In this document: one piece after another, positions 27,317 through 33,835 of the stretch
Position numbering within the stretch: the first letter of the stretch is position 1
Layout: every line of letters begins with the position of its first letter
Origin: a virus
Length of the DNA stretch: 44,770 bases
IMG/VR virus record: IMGVR_UViG_3300048625_000070
Coordinates: 1-44,770 of that record
Strand: one strand, 5' to 3'
Notes under the pieces: generated by a model
What the model was told of the DNA's origin: nothing
Databases searched by the model: none
The model's input: the letters and a program-made list of their open reading frames with translations, nothing else
Program-made: the position numbers and the translations under genes

Positions 27317-27670
27317 ATGGCTATTCACGGCGCAACAGGTTTTAGACGTTCTGACGGTACAGACGTTGTAAACTTATTTTGGAATTACTATGATGCAGGT
27401 AACAGAACTTATACAGAAGCCAACGGTAACTGTGCATGGAACTGTGCGTGTAACGGAGCTAACTGTAACTGCGGTAACTGCGATGCAGCCGACTTAGGTT
27501 TTGGAGCTGTAACAGACAGACGTATTAACGTATTCCACCAAAACGCGGTTTCTGAAAGTCTTAGACACGAAAACCAAGATAACACTATCGGTGGGTTCCA
27601 GTGGTATAGATCTAACTGTAACTGTAACTGTGCATGTAACTGTAACTGTAACTGTGCGTGTAACTGCTAA
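27317..27670 (+). CDS. Cys/Asn-rich protein; candidate substrate of the nearby radical SAM maturase
   Basis: 117 residues with 15 cysteines. Two clusters: C39, C43, C45, C50, C52, C55 (NCAWNCACNGANCNCGNC), and a C-terminal run of nine cysteines at every second position from 101 to 117 (NCNCNCACNCNCNCACNC). The residue between cysteines is Asn or Ala. The remainder has no Cys and includes aromatic/Gly motifs (NLFWNYYDAG, GGFQWYRS), so it is not a simple metallothionein. There is no signal peptide. A 386-codon gene separates it from a radical SAM/SPASM enzyme, the usual maturase type for Cys-rich peptides (sactipeptide or ranthipeptide thioethers). Alternatives are a metal-binding CxC protein or a disulfide-knotted fibre tip. 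The ribosome-binding site is GGAG; the gene is probably cotranscribed with the fibre before it. I do not recognise the family. Confidence 0.8.
   Translation: MAIHGATGFRRSDGTDVVNLFWNYYDAGNRTYTEANGNCAWNCACNGANCNCGNCDAADLGFGAVTDRRINVFHQNAVSESLRHENQDNTIGGFQWYRSNCNCNCACNCNCNCACNC
27614..27661 (+). repeat. Two 24-bp tandem repeats encoding NCNCNCAC
   Basis: Units at 27614-27637 and 27638-27661 differ at one base (GCA against GCG). Each is itself three AACTGT hexamers plus an Ala-Cys pair. A final AAC TGC follows, then the stop. The hexameric make-up allows Cys-number change by slippage without loss of frame. Confidence 0.93.
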
Positions 27671-27682
27671 TCGAGGATTGTA

Positions 27683-28843
27683 ATGCTAAAAATATTTAAA
27701 ACAGTAATTAGAGCGAACGAAGGTTCTGAACTTTATGAGAGAGATTCTAAGCATAGAGTTACGATGGGATATGACGATGAGACTAAAACTATTAAAGTTA
27801 GAGTTGATGAAGTTAGATCACCAAACCCCAACTTGGATGAATCACTACCAGAAAACACTCCTACTATTTTAAGAGATGTCCATACTACTGCTGACTTTGT
27901 TTTAGTTGTAGAGAGAGAGTTCACTGCAAGTGATTTCTTGATGAGAACAGATAATAACAAGTGGATCGTAGAGTATAACTCTGAAACTAAACAAATCAGC
28001 GACCCTATTGATGTTTATGAACTCTCTAAACAGTATGTTAATGGTAGCACATCCCACGAAAAAATTTATTTCAACTTAAATGAATATCGTTATCAGTCAA
28101 ATGATAAACTAACACCTCTTTTTGTAGTTGATAGTTTCTTCAAATCATTAGGTTTCGATGGTTCTACTCTACAGTTCTTTGTTGAAGACTTAGAAGTTGA
28201 TCTTTTAGATACTATTCTAGAAGTTCCAGCAGAACAAGTGACTGAAGCAACACCTAAACAATATGAGTTCTGGAACAACTATAATGTTAGAGTTGCGATA
28301 ACATTTGAAATTATAGACTCTGTTGGTAAAGTTGTCACTTCTGCTTTCCCAACACTGAAGCCTTCTGCTAAAGCTGCTAATTTTGTTACTTTAACTCAGA
28401 AGAATCCGTTTAATGTTACTAGCGGTGATGGAATCTCGATCGTTCCATTAACATCAGATATTAGTGGTAATCGTTTTTATGTTCAGCTTCCTGTACTGCC
28501 ACAGTCTGAAAATGGGCAATATGGAATTCGCATGATGTTTGGAAATAAAATTCACAATCTAGTAGACTCTCGTCCATATGCAACGTTCGACATAGAATGT
28601 GTGAACGGTATTGTTTCTAAAAATAGAGTGACTAATGAATATGATCCATCTGCACCGAATGCATATGTAACTGAGTTTATCGAAAATCACAACCATCCAG
28701 CTGATAAAATAGCATTGGCATTTGCTGGTGTTGAAGGTTTAGTTGTACAAACACTTGGCTATAAAGCTGGCGATTTCTTTAAATTGAAACTTAATGTAGG
28801 TGAATTCCTTTCTTATGCTGAACTCTGGGTTGAAATTGTCTAA
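27683..28843 (+). CDS. Unknown protein between the Cys-rich peptide and the radical SAM gene
   Basis: 386 residues; family not recognised. Composition is acidic and beta-rich with no signal peptide or membrane segment and a single Cys. The N-terminal part (about 1-110) has short alternating strands (HRVTMGYDDETKTIKVRVDE), the middle is more helical, and the C-terminal part (about 190-386) looks like two beta-sandwich units with an RPYATFDIECVNG stretch. A GAGG ribosome-binding site lies eight bases from the ATG, 12 bases after the peptide gene. It may be a virion protein, or a carrier/partner for the Cys-rich protein; location alone suggests the link. Confidence 0.75.
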   Translation: MLKIFKTVIRANEGSELYERDSKHRVTMGYDDETKTIKVRVDEVRSPNPNLDESLPENTPTILRDVHTTADFVLVVEREFTASDFLMRTDNNKWIVEYNSETKQISDPIDVYELSKQYVNGSTSHEKIYFNLNEYRYQSNDKLTPLFVVDSFFKSLGFDGSTLQFFVEDLEVDLLDTILEVPAEQVTEATPKQYEFWNNYNVRVAITFEIIDSVGKVVTSAFPTLKPSAKAANFVTLTQKNPFNVTSGDGISIVPLTSDISGNRFYVQLPVLPQSENGQYGIRMMFGNKIHNLVDSRPYATFDIECVNGIVSKNRVTNEYDPSAPNAYVTEFIENHNHPADKIALAFAGVEGLVVQTLGYKAGDFFKLKLNVGEFLSYAELWVEIV

Positions 28844-28850
28844 CCTAAAT
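28843..28850 (+). promoter_or_regulatory. Late-promoter-like CCTAAATA before the radical SAM gene
   Basis: CCTAAATA right after the preceding stop, 32 bases upstream of the ATG at 28883, which has AAGGA as ribosome-binding site. Spacing matches the stronger late promoters here, so the maturase may have its own late transcript. Confidence 0.45.
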
Positions 28851-28882
28851 ACATGATCTGTTCTACATTATAAGGATTTTTA

Positions 28883-30346
28883 ATGAGTAAATTTACACTA
28901 GTCCTGCAAGGGGCTAATGACGTGAAGGTGAATATGGTTTATGATCCAATGACATCTGAGATGTATTGGGAACACAATCATGAAAGACCCTCTCTCGATC
29001 ATATCGGAAGAGGGATTCAGTATCAAATGGATGCTAAGGTGTGGGAACCTGCAAATATTACGAACCCGCACGATCCAGCATTGCATGGTAAGAAATCAAG
29101 AAAACCAACTACACTTAAGATCACGATGGGTCTTAAGTGTAACTACGCTTGTTCATATTGTAATCAAGCGCATCAACCACACGATCCAGTTGGCGGTCCA
29201 GACGATGCTGAAGATCTGATCGAGAAGATGAAAAAGAATTTTGAATTCGGAACTTACGATAAGTTTCGTTTAGAATTCTGGGGTGGTGAACCAATGGTGT
29301 ATTGGAAAACACTGAAACCATTGGCAGAAAAAGTTAAAAAAGTATACCCGAACGCCATGTTTATGATGGTGACCAATGGTTCTCTTTTGACAAGAGAAAA
29401 GATTGACTGGTTCAATAAAATGGGCTTTTCTATCGGTATGTCTCACGATGGTCCATTACACGCACAGAATCGTGGTCCAGATCCACTAGATGAAGGTCCA
29501 GCTAAAGATGCAGTTGTATATGCACTTAAGACTATGGGAACTAATAGATTCACATTCAACTGTGTGTTGACTAGAGAAAACGTTTCCATTGCAGCAGTTA
29601 GAGATTTTATTCTAACTAAGTTAAACAAACATATCACTGGCTATGAGAATCCTGGTGTTGACCAGAGAGATATCCAAGTTACTACAGAAGAGTTGATGCT
29701 GCCATATGATGATTCTGGTATGAAGCATTCTCTGCAGACTACTGATGAGAAGAAAGAAATTCTTCATAATCTGTTCGAAGAAACGATTGACAATAAAAAT
29801 CAGTTTAGCTGGACAGTGTATCAGAAGGTTAAGTCATTCTATGAGTCTATTATGTACGGTCGTCCAGCCGAAGCACTTGGCCAAAAGTGTGGTATGGACA
29901 GCGAAGACAATATCGCGATTGACATGAAGGGTAATGTGACTACATGTCAGAACACTTCTTCTTTGACCAAGCATAATATTGGTAACATTGAAGATATGGA
30001 TAATGTTAGATTAACTAATTCATATCACTGGTCTACTCGTAAAGAATGCCCTTCTTGTCCTGTTGTCCAGCTTTGCCAAGGTGCTTGTCTATTCTTGGAA
30101 GATGAATATTGGGAACAGGCTTGTGAGAACTTATTCTGGTATAACCTAGCTATGCTTAGCGCTGGTTTGTTTAAGATGACTGACGGATTAGTGTTAACTG
30201 AGATCAAAGGTGAACGAATCAGATTCGATGGAGTTACTAGCATCCCAGTTATTGATGCCGAGTATATGAAAACTGGTGTGAAGTCTTGGAAGGTTAGAAA
30301 GCCTATCAATATTCCAATCGTGCAAGTTCCAGTAGAACCTAGATAA
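28883..30346 (+). CDS. Radical SAM / SPASM peptide maturase
   Basis: 487 residues. The radical SAM CX3CX2C motif is C86-C90-C93 (LKCNYACSYC), the GGEP SAM-binding motif is at 134-137, and an MVTNGSLLT strand follows. The SPASM domain is complete: C336-X13-G-X4-C355, then C389-X2-C392-X5-C398-X3-C402 and C414, the seven ligands for two auxiliary 4Fe-4S clusters. The layout is that of anSME-like and thioether-forming peptide maturases, which modify Cys, Ser or backbone carbons using a 5'-deoxyadenosyl radical in the cytoplasm. The natural candidate substrate is the 15-Cys protein encoded at 27317. All visible catalytic ligands are intact, so it should be active. A C-terminal extension of about 70 residues follows the SPASM domain. 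Codon use looks like that of its neighbours; recent transfer is not evident. Confidence 0.92.
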   Translation: MSKFTLVLQGANDVKVNMVYDPMTSEMYWEHNHERPSLDHIGRGIQYQMDAKVWEPANITNPHDPALHGKKSRKPTTLKITMGLKCNYACSYCNQAHQPHDPVGGPDDAEDLIEKMKKNFEFGTYDKFRLEFWGGEPMVYWKTLKPLAEKVKKVYPNAMFMMVTNGSLLTREKIDWFNKMGFSIGMSHDGPLHAQNRGPDPLDEGPAKDAVVYALKTMGTNRFTFNCVLTRENVSIAAVRDFILTKLNKHITGYENPGVDQRDIQVTTEELMLPYDDSGMKHSLQTTDEKKEILHNLFEETIDNKNQFSWTVYQKVKSFYESIMYGRPAEALGQKCGMDSEDNIAIDMKGNVTTCQNTSSLTKHNIGNIEDMDNVRLTNSYHWSTRKECPSCPVVQLCQGACLFLEDEYWEQACENLFWYNLAMLSAGLFKMTDGLVLTEIKGERIRFDGVTSIPVIDAEYMKTGVKSWKVRKPINIPIVQVPVEPR

Positions 30347-30347
30347 G

Positions 30348-30674
30348 ATGGAACCCTTTCTAAATTGTTACATTTGGGACGTGAACCGTTATCCTCGTTA
30401 TGGTGCAATAAGTTCTAACCTAAATAAGAGGACGCTATCCGACATTGTCTGGCACAATTCTTCAGAAAATAGCTTCCAAAATAATAACGTTAGCATACAA
30501 ATACCAGACTTTTTGATCAATGCAACGCAGGAGCAAAAAGATTTTGTTTATAAATATAAAGAACGAATCATAAGATTGAAGCTCCCGATTCTTTACGTAG
30601 ATGTAAAGGGTCATGAGGAAGTCTGGGGTTTAGATCTTAGGTGTGCAGAACATCTTAAGTTTTTAAGAAAATAA
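30348..30674 (+). CDS. Small unknown protein after the radical SAM gene
   Basis: 108 residues, starting one base after the radical SAM stop, without a clear ribosome-binding site, so probably translated by coupling. The family is not recognised. The N-terminal part (NRYPRYGAISSNLNKRTLSD) is faintly like the loop after the last cysteines of SPASM domains, but it lacks the cysteines (only C7 and C99). The middle is Asn/Ser-rich and the C-terminal part (YKYKERIIRLKLPILYVDVK) forms a basic helix and strand. A peptide-recognition or maturase-accessory role is possible but unproven. Two late-promoter-like strings lie inside the gene (30419-30426, 30549-30556). Confidence 0.6.
   Translation: MEPFLNCYIWDVNRYPRYGAISSNLNKRTLSDIVWHNSSENSFQNNNVSIQIPDFLINATQEQKDFVYKYKERIIRLKLPILYVDVKGHEEVWGLDLRCAEHLKFLRK
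30549..30556 (+). promoter_or_regulatory. Consensus late promoter TATAAATA inside the 108-codon gene
   Basis: An exact TATAAATA lying 130 bases before the DctP-like gene. It could give that gene its own late transcript, with the upstream codons acting as leader. It may also be chance in an AT-rich stretch encoding YKYK. Confidence 0.4.
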
Positions 30675-30686
30675 GGAGATTCCAAA

Positions 30687-31634
30687 ATGGAAAAGAAACA
30701 CGTTAAATGGGTTATCGCCCATGAGCCAATCGGTCTATTTTTAAAGGTAGCCGAACACTTCGCTAAAGAAGTAAACGAAAAAACTGGTGGTAAGTTTGAT
30801 ATTGAAGTTCTTTCTCTATCAGAGTACACTACAAAGTATAATGATGGTAAGAAAGTCTCTAAGAACGATCTAATGAACTTGATCGACACTGGTGCTATCG
30901 AAATGAGCCACATCTATACTACTTGGCTTGCTGACTACAACAAAGACCTACATGCGTTAGATCTACCATTCTTGTTTCAAGACCACGCTCATGCAGACCG
31001 TGTATTGGAAGGTCAAATCGGTACTGACTTGTTGGCTGGCGTTTCTAAGAACTCCAACATCCACGCTATGTCTTTCACTTATTCTGGTGGTTACCGTGTT
31101 GTTCCAGCTAACTTCAAAGCTGACACTGTAGACGCATGGAAAGGTCAGACTGTTCGTACTAGCCGTTCTCCAGTAGCAGTTGAGACTTTCAAGTTGCTTG
31201 GCGCTGAACCAAAAGAGCACATTGCTCTAGAAGAAATGAATGCATTCGCTGATCGCGGTGAAATCACTGCTGGTGAATCTACTTACGTTCGTATCTTCCC
31301 ATTGGATCAACATAAGTCATTCAAAGTTGTTAATGATACAGCACATAGCTTGTTCTTGACTTCTATCATCGTCAACCAAGACTTCATGAAGCAATTCGAC
31401 GAAGAAACTCAAGAAATCATGGCTACTGCTGCATTCAATGCTGCTCGTAAAGAACGTCGTGAATCTGTTGCTGATATTCCTAACATTCTAGCTGAATGCG
31501 AATCTCAAGGTGTTGAAGTTGTTCGTATGAATGCAACAGAACAACAAAAGTTCAAGGATGTTACTGCTTCTGTATACGAGAAGTTTGCTGACTACTTCAC
31601 TCCAGGTCTTGTACAAAAGATCCAGTTACAGTAA
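30687..31634 (+). CDS. TRAP transporter DctP-like substrate-binding protein without signal peptide
   Basis: 315 residues. The match to DctP-type TRAP binding proteins covers the whole length: HEPIGLFLKVAEHFAKEVNE (helix 1), LNALDLPFLF-type core (here LHALDLPFLFQ), WKGQTVRTSRSPVAVETFKL, which holds the Arg usually contacting the ligand carboxylate, and NQDFMKQFDEETQEIM. Cellular family members are secreted to the periplasm; this one begins directly at the mature-domain position, with no signal sequence, so it should stay in the cytoplasm or enter the virion. It has a strong AAGGAG ribosome-binding site and its own terminator. No TRAP membrane subunits are nearby. The ligand is unknown; its role in infection is not established. 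Confidence 0.88.
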   Translation: MEKKHVKWVIAHEPIGLFLKVAEHFAKEVNEKTGGKFDIEVLSLSEYTTKYNDGKKVSKNDLMNLIDTGAIEMSHIYTTWLADYNKDLHALDLPFLFQDHAHADRVLEGQIGTDLLAGVSKNSNIHAMSFTYSGGYRVVPANFKADTVDAWKGQTVRTSRSPVAVETFKLLGAEPKEHIALEEMNAFADRGEITAGESTYVRIFPLDQHKSFKVVNDTAHSLFLTSIIVNQDFMKQFDEETQEIMATAAFNAARKERRESVADIPNILAECESQGVEVVRMNATEQQKFKDVTASVYEKFADYFTPGLVQKIQLQ

Positions 31635-31644
31635 GTTTTGACTG

Positions 31645-31652
31645 TATAAATA
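31645..31652 (+). promoter_or_regulatory. Consensus late promoter TATAAATA, abutting a terminator
   Basis: Exact T4-type late promoter, ten bases after the DctP-like stop and 39 bases before the PP-loop gene ATG (31692, GAGGA ribosome-binding site). The predicted start site falls inside the left arm of the next hairpin. Confidence 0.7.
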
Positions 31653-31653
31653 C

Positions 31654-31675
31654 AAGGGAGCTTCGGCTCCCTTTT
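31654..31675 (+). terminator. Rho-independent terminator with TTCG loop
   Basis: An 8-bp stem (AAGGGAGC at 31654-31661 with GCTCCCTT at 31666-31673), a TTCG tetraloop known to be extra-stable, and a run of Ts to 31675. It ends the DctP-like transcript. Confidence 0.9.
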
Positions 31676-31691
31676 TCATTTTGAGGATATT

Positions 31692-32795
31692 ATGAAGCAA
31701 CTGCTATACTACAACATCGGTTTGATTAGATCTCTAGATCTCGTTAACAGCAAACAAGAACCAATAGAAGAGTTTCTTGCACCCAACGCACAAGAACTGT
31801 ATGCCTTCTTCGAGAAGCATAAAATGAACCTAAACGCAGTGTATGATAGAACAGGGCAAACTCCACACTTCTTGAATGTTAAACCTGGACTCTTGCAGAT
31901 TCCTAGCATAAACCAACCATTCAACAAGTCATTTAGAGAATGTGTAGAAGATCGTTGTAGAGAGTTAATTGCGTTAGATAAACCAATCACTGTAGTATGG
32001 AGTGGTGGTGTCGATAGCACGTTGGTGTTGTTCGCGCTTCTTAGAATGGTGAATGACCCATCACAAATCACAGTCTATGGAACTTATAGTTCTATCCTTG
32101 AGTCTGGTGCGCTGTTTGATACCAGAATTAGAAACTCTGGCGTTAAGTTTAAGTTCAAGGTATCATCAACTAGAGACTTCGATGACGGAGATCCAAATAG
32201 CATCTTTGTAACAGGATACTTCGGCAATCAGCTATTCGGACCAGTAGATGATTTCATAACTGGCACGATTAAGACTTCGGTGTCATTCTTCCATCACCAG
32301 TTTAATAACGATGATCCATTGATCGATTACACTAAGTGTATTGACGATGAACTTCACGAATTCCTGCTACCTTCTATTAAGGCTAGTCCGAAGAAAATCG
32401 AGACTCTTAGAGATTTGCGTTGGTGGTTGATTTTCAACTATGACTGGTATACAGCAGAGTATTCTAGCCGCATCGCTACTAAACAACAGGATAACCAATA
32501 CCACTTCTTTAACACTGATGATTTCCAGCGTTATGTTATGACAACAGACCAACCATTCACAAAAGATGTGGGGAAACCTCTAACACATCGTTGGGTGATG
32601 CGAGAGTTGATTGAAGATTATAGTGGAGATAGTTATTATGCTTGGAATAAACCAAAAGGGGTTTCCTCACTTGGAAACCCCCTTGCTTCTTGGTTGTTTT
32701 TGCTAGAAGACTTTTCAGTCTATCACGCAAAACAGAATACCTTACGTGATCATCAAGAAGTTTACTCTCACGTTAACCAACACATGGGTTTCTGA
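31692..32795 (+). CDS. PP-loop ATPase, asparagine-synthetase-like fold
   Basis: 367 residues. The SGGVDS PP-loop (104-109, in VVWSGGVDSTLVLFALL) binds ATP and marks an adenylating enzyme of the asparagine synthetase / N-type ATP pyrophosphatase group. There is no N-terminal glutaminase domain; the first 95 residues are of unknown type. The C-terminal half has conserved-looking Trp, Tyr and Asp (LRDLRWWLIFNYDWYT) but no family-defining motif I recognise. Enzymes of this fold form amides, e.g. in lasso peptide closure, or modify tRNA or nucleobases. Its place beside a peptide maturase makes peptide amidation a reasonable guess, not more. The last 54 bases overlap the tail of the convergent 2OG-like gene. 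Confidence 0.82.
   Translation: MKQLLYYNIGLIRSLDLVNSKQEPIEEFLAPNAQELYAFFEKHKMNLNAVYDRTGQTPHFLNVKPGLLQIPSINQPFNKSFRECVEDRCRELIALDKPITVVWSGGVDSTLVLFALLRMVNDPSQITVYGTYSSILESGALFDTRIRNSGVKFKFKVSSTRDFDDGDPNSIFVTGYFGNQLFGPVDDFITGTIKTSVSFFHHQFNNDDPLIDYTKCIDDELHEFLLPSIKASPKKIETLRDLRWWLIFNYDWYTAEYSSRIATKQQDNQYHFFNTDDFQRYVMTTDQPFTKDVGKPLTHRWVMRELIEDYSGDSYYAWNKPKGVSSLGNPLASWLFLLEDFSVYHAKQNTLRDHQEVYSHVNQHMGF
32656..32684 (-). terminator. Terminator for the minus-strand gene, placed inside the PP-loop coding region
   Basis: A GC-rich 9-bp perfect stem (GGGGTTTCC at 32658-32666 with GGAAACCCC at 32673-32681), a 6-base loop, and on the minus strand a following TTTT. It lies about 60 bases after the minus-strand stop. 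On the plus strand it encodes PKGVSSLGNP and has no clean T run. Confidence 0.62.
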
Positions 32796-33383
32796 TTCTA
32801 GGTTAGTCTCGACATAACGCTGAGCATAACCTGGAGTTACGTAGATTTCACCAAGTCTGCTCTTCATTCCAAAGTAAGTCCCGACTAAATTCTGAGAAGC
32901 CATCTTACGAATTGCCTGAACTCCACCACGTGGATCTGGGAAATAAGTCGTTGGTGTATCTGGTCCACAGTTAGCGACGAATGAGAACACTAAAGTAGAA
33001 AATTCGTAGTTATGTGGTGGGATGTGTTCGCCACGTTGTTGGAACAAAGTGTTTGAACCGACAATTACTGGTGTGCGACCACTATCATCCTTAGAAAGTT
33101 GGATACTTTCACAAATTTCATAGATGACTTCTTTTAGTCGGTTTACGGCTGGATGATCCAATTCCATAATATCCTTGCCGATGTCTTCTTCTGCTACCTC
33201 AAATCCATTAGATAGGTTGATCAAAGATGGGGCAACTTGTTCCCAATCTGTGAATTTGTAACTTGCAAATAATGTTGGGAATAGGTGTTGTTGGAATGTT
33301 TCTTCTACTGGTGAGTAGTCGAAATTGTATTCTTCTTTAGGGGCATCACCGATCACTGGTGCAGGTACTTTTTGCTCTTCCAT
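32742..33383 (-). CDS. 2OG-Fe(II)-oxygenase-like protein, possibly non-catalytic
   Basis: 213 residues. The block TLFQQRGEHIPPHNYEFSTL, then TTYFPDPRGG, then GEIYVTPGYAQRYVETN and a final VNVRVNFLM matches in order the double-stranded beta-helix of phage 2OG-Fe(II) oxygenases (HPPHxH, DPR and FPSWxxHxVxPN segments). Two expected ligand positions appear changed: the second His of the first motif is Tyr, and the distal His aligns with Gln/Arg. It may therefore bind but not oxidise a substrate, or use other residues. Such proteins are frequent next to fibre genes in marine T4-like phages. GGAGAT ribosome-binding site; two tandem late promoters upstream. Tail-to-tail overlap with the PP-loop gene. 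Confidence 0.68.
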   Translation of the reverse strand: MEEQKVPAPVIGDAPKEEYNFDYSPVEETFQQHLFPTLFASYKFTDWEQVAPSLINLSNGFEVAEEDIGKDIMELDHPAVNRLKEVIYEICESIQLSKDDSGRTPVIVGSNTLFQQRGEHIPPHNYEFSTLVFSFVANCGPDTPTTYFPDPRGGVQAIRKMASQNLVGTYFGMKSRLGEIYVTPGYAQRYVETNLESETHVLVNVRVNFLMIT

Positions 33384-33422
33384 GTTATCTCCATTAAAAA
33401 TTAAAAACGCTTCGCAGCTATG

Positions 33423-33442
33423 TATTTATACAGGTATTTATA
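33423..33442 (-). promoter_or_regulatory. Two tandem minus-strand late promoters (TATAAATA x2)
   Basis: TATTTATA on the plus strand at 33423-33430 and 33435-33442 gives two exact TATAAATA boxes 12 bases apart for the 2OG-like gene. Together with 33461-33468 they form a divergent late-promoter cluster in the largest gene-free gap of the window (33384-33498). Nothing else is seen in that gap. Confidence 0.72.
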
Positions 33443-33460
33443 AGACAAAATTCCACTACT

Positions 33461-33468
33461 TATAAATA
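33461..33468 (+). promoter_or_regulatory. Late promoter for the fibre operon
   Basis: Exact TATAAATA, 30 bases before the ATG at 33499. Confidence 0.75.
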
Positions 33469-33498
33469 AGAAGTATAAGAATAAATGGGGAATTTGGA

Positions 33499-33834
33499 AT
33501 GGCAACGGTAAGCAACCTTTTCGTCGACGCTGGCGCGAGTTACAGCAACATCATATCTGTAGCTGCATCTAATGGTCAAGCACTCGACCTTACTGGGTAC
33601 ACGGTGGCTTCTCAAATGAGAAAGTCATATAGCTCCAGCACAGCGTATAATTTTACCGCATCAGTTTATGGCACAACTACAGGTAAAGTACGCCTGCAAT
33701 TAACCCCAGAACAATCCTCACTTATTCCCGCAGGACGCTGGCTATATGACGTAGAAATAACATCCCCATCAGGCACTAAAACTAGAGTGGTTGAGGGGAT
33801 TGTAACAGTTGCTCCTCAAATAACACAGATTTAA
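33499..33834 (+). CDS. Small Ig-like virion/fibre-associated protein
   Basis: 111 residues, all beta: NLFVDAGASYSNIISVAASN, LTGYTVASQMRKS, then GKVRLQLTPEQSSLIPAGRW and LYDVEITSPSGTKTRVVEG. This pattern is common in small structural proteins near tail fibres in marine phages and resembles the N-terminal beta-sandwich of BppU-like baseplate upper proteins. First gene after the late promoter at 33461; the next gene starts one base after its stop. Probable fibre-base adaptor (inference). Confidence 0.75.
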   Translation: MATVSNLFVDAGASYSNIISVAASNGQALDLTGYTVASQMRKSYSSSTAYNFTASVYGTTTGKVRLQLTPEQSSLIPAGRWLYDVEITSPSGTKTRVVEGIVTVAPQITQI

Positions 33835-33835
33835 A

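Noticed and set aside
27614-27667. Hexamer repeat as a non-coding microsatellite or sequencing artefact
   Set aside because: It stays in frame to the stop, carries Ala substitutions, and a second Cys cluster outside the repeat uses the same Asn-Cys pairs.
27317-27670. Plain metallothionein
   Set aside because: CxC spacing fits, but the Cys-free aromatic/Gly-rich segments, the fibre-side location and the SPASM neighbour make a modified virion peptide more likely; kept as an alternative.
33384-33498. Possible tRNA or small RNA in the largest gap
   Set aside because: No cloverleaf or stable hairpin; the gap is AT-rich and filled by three TATAAATA boxes.
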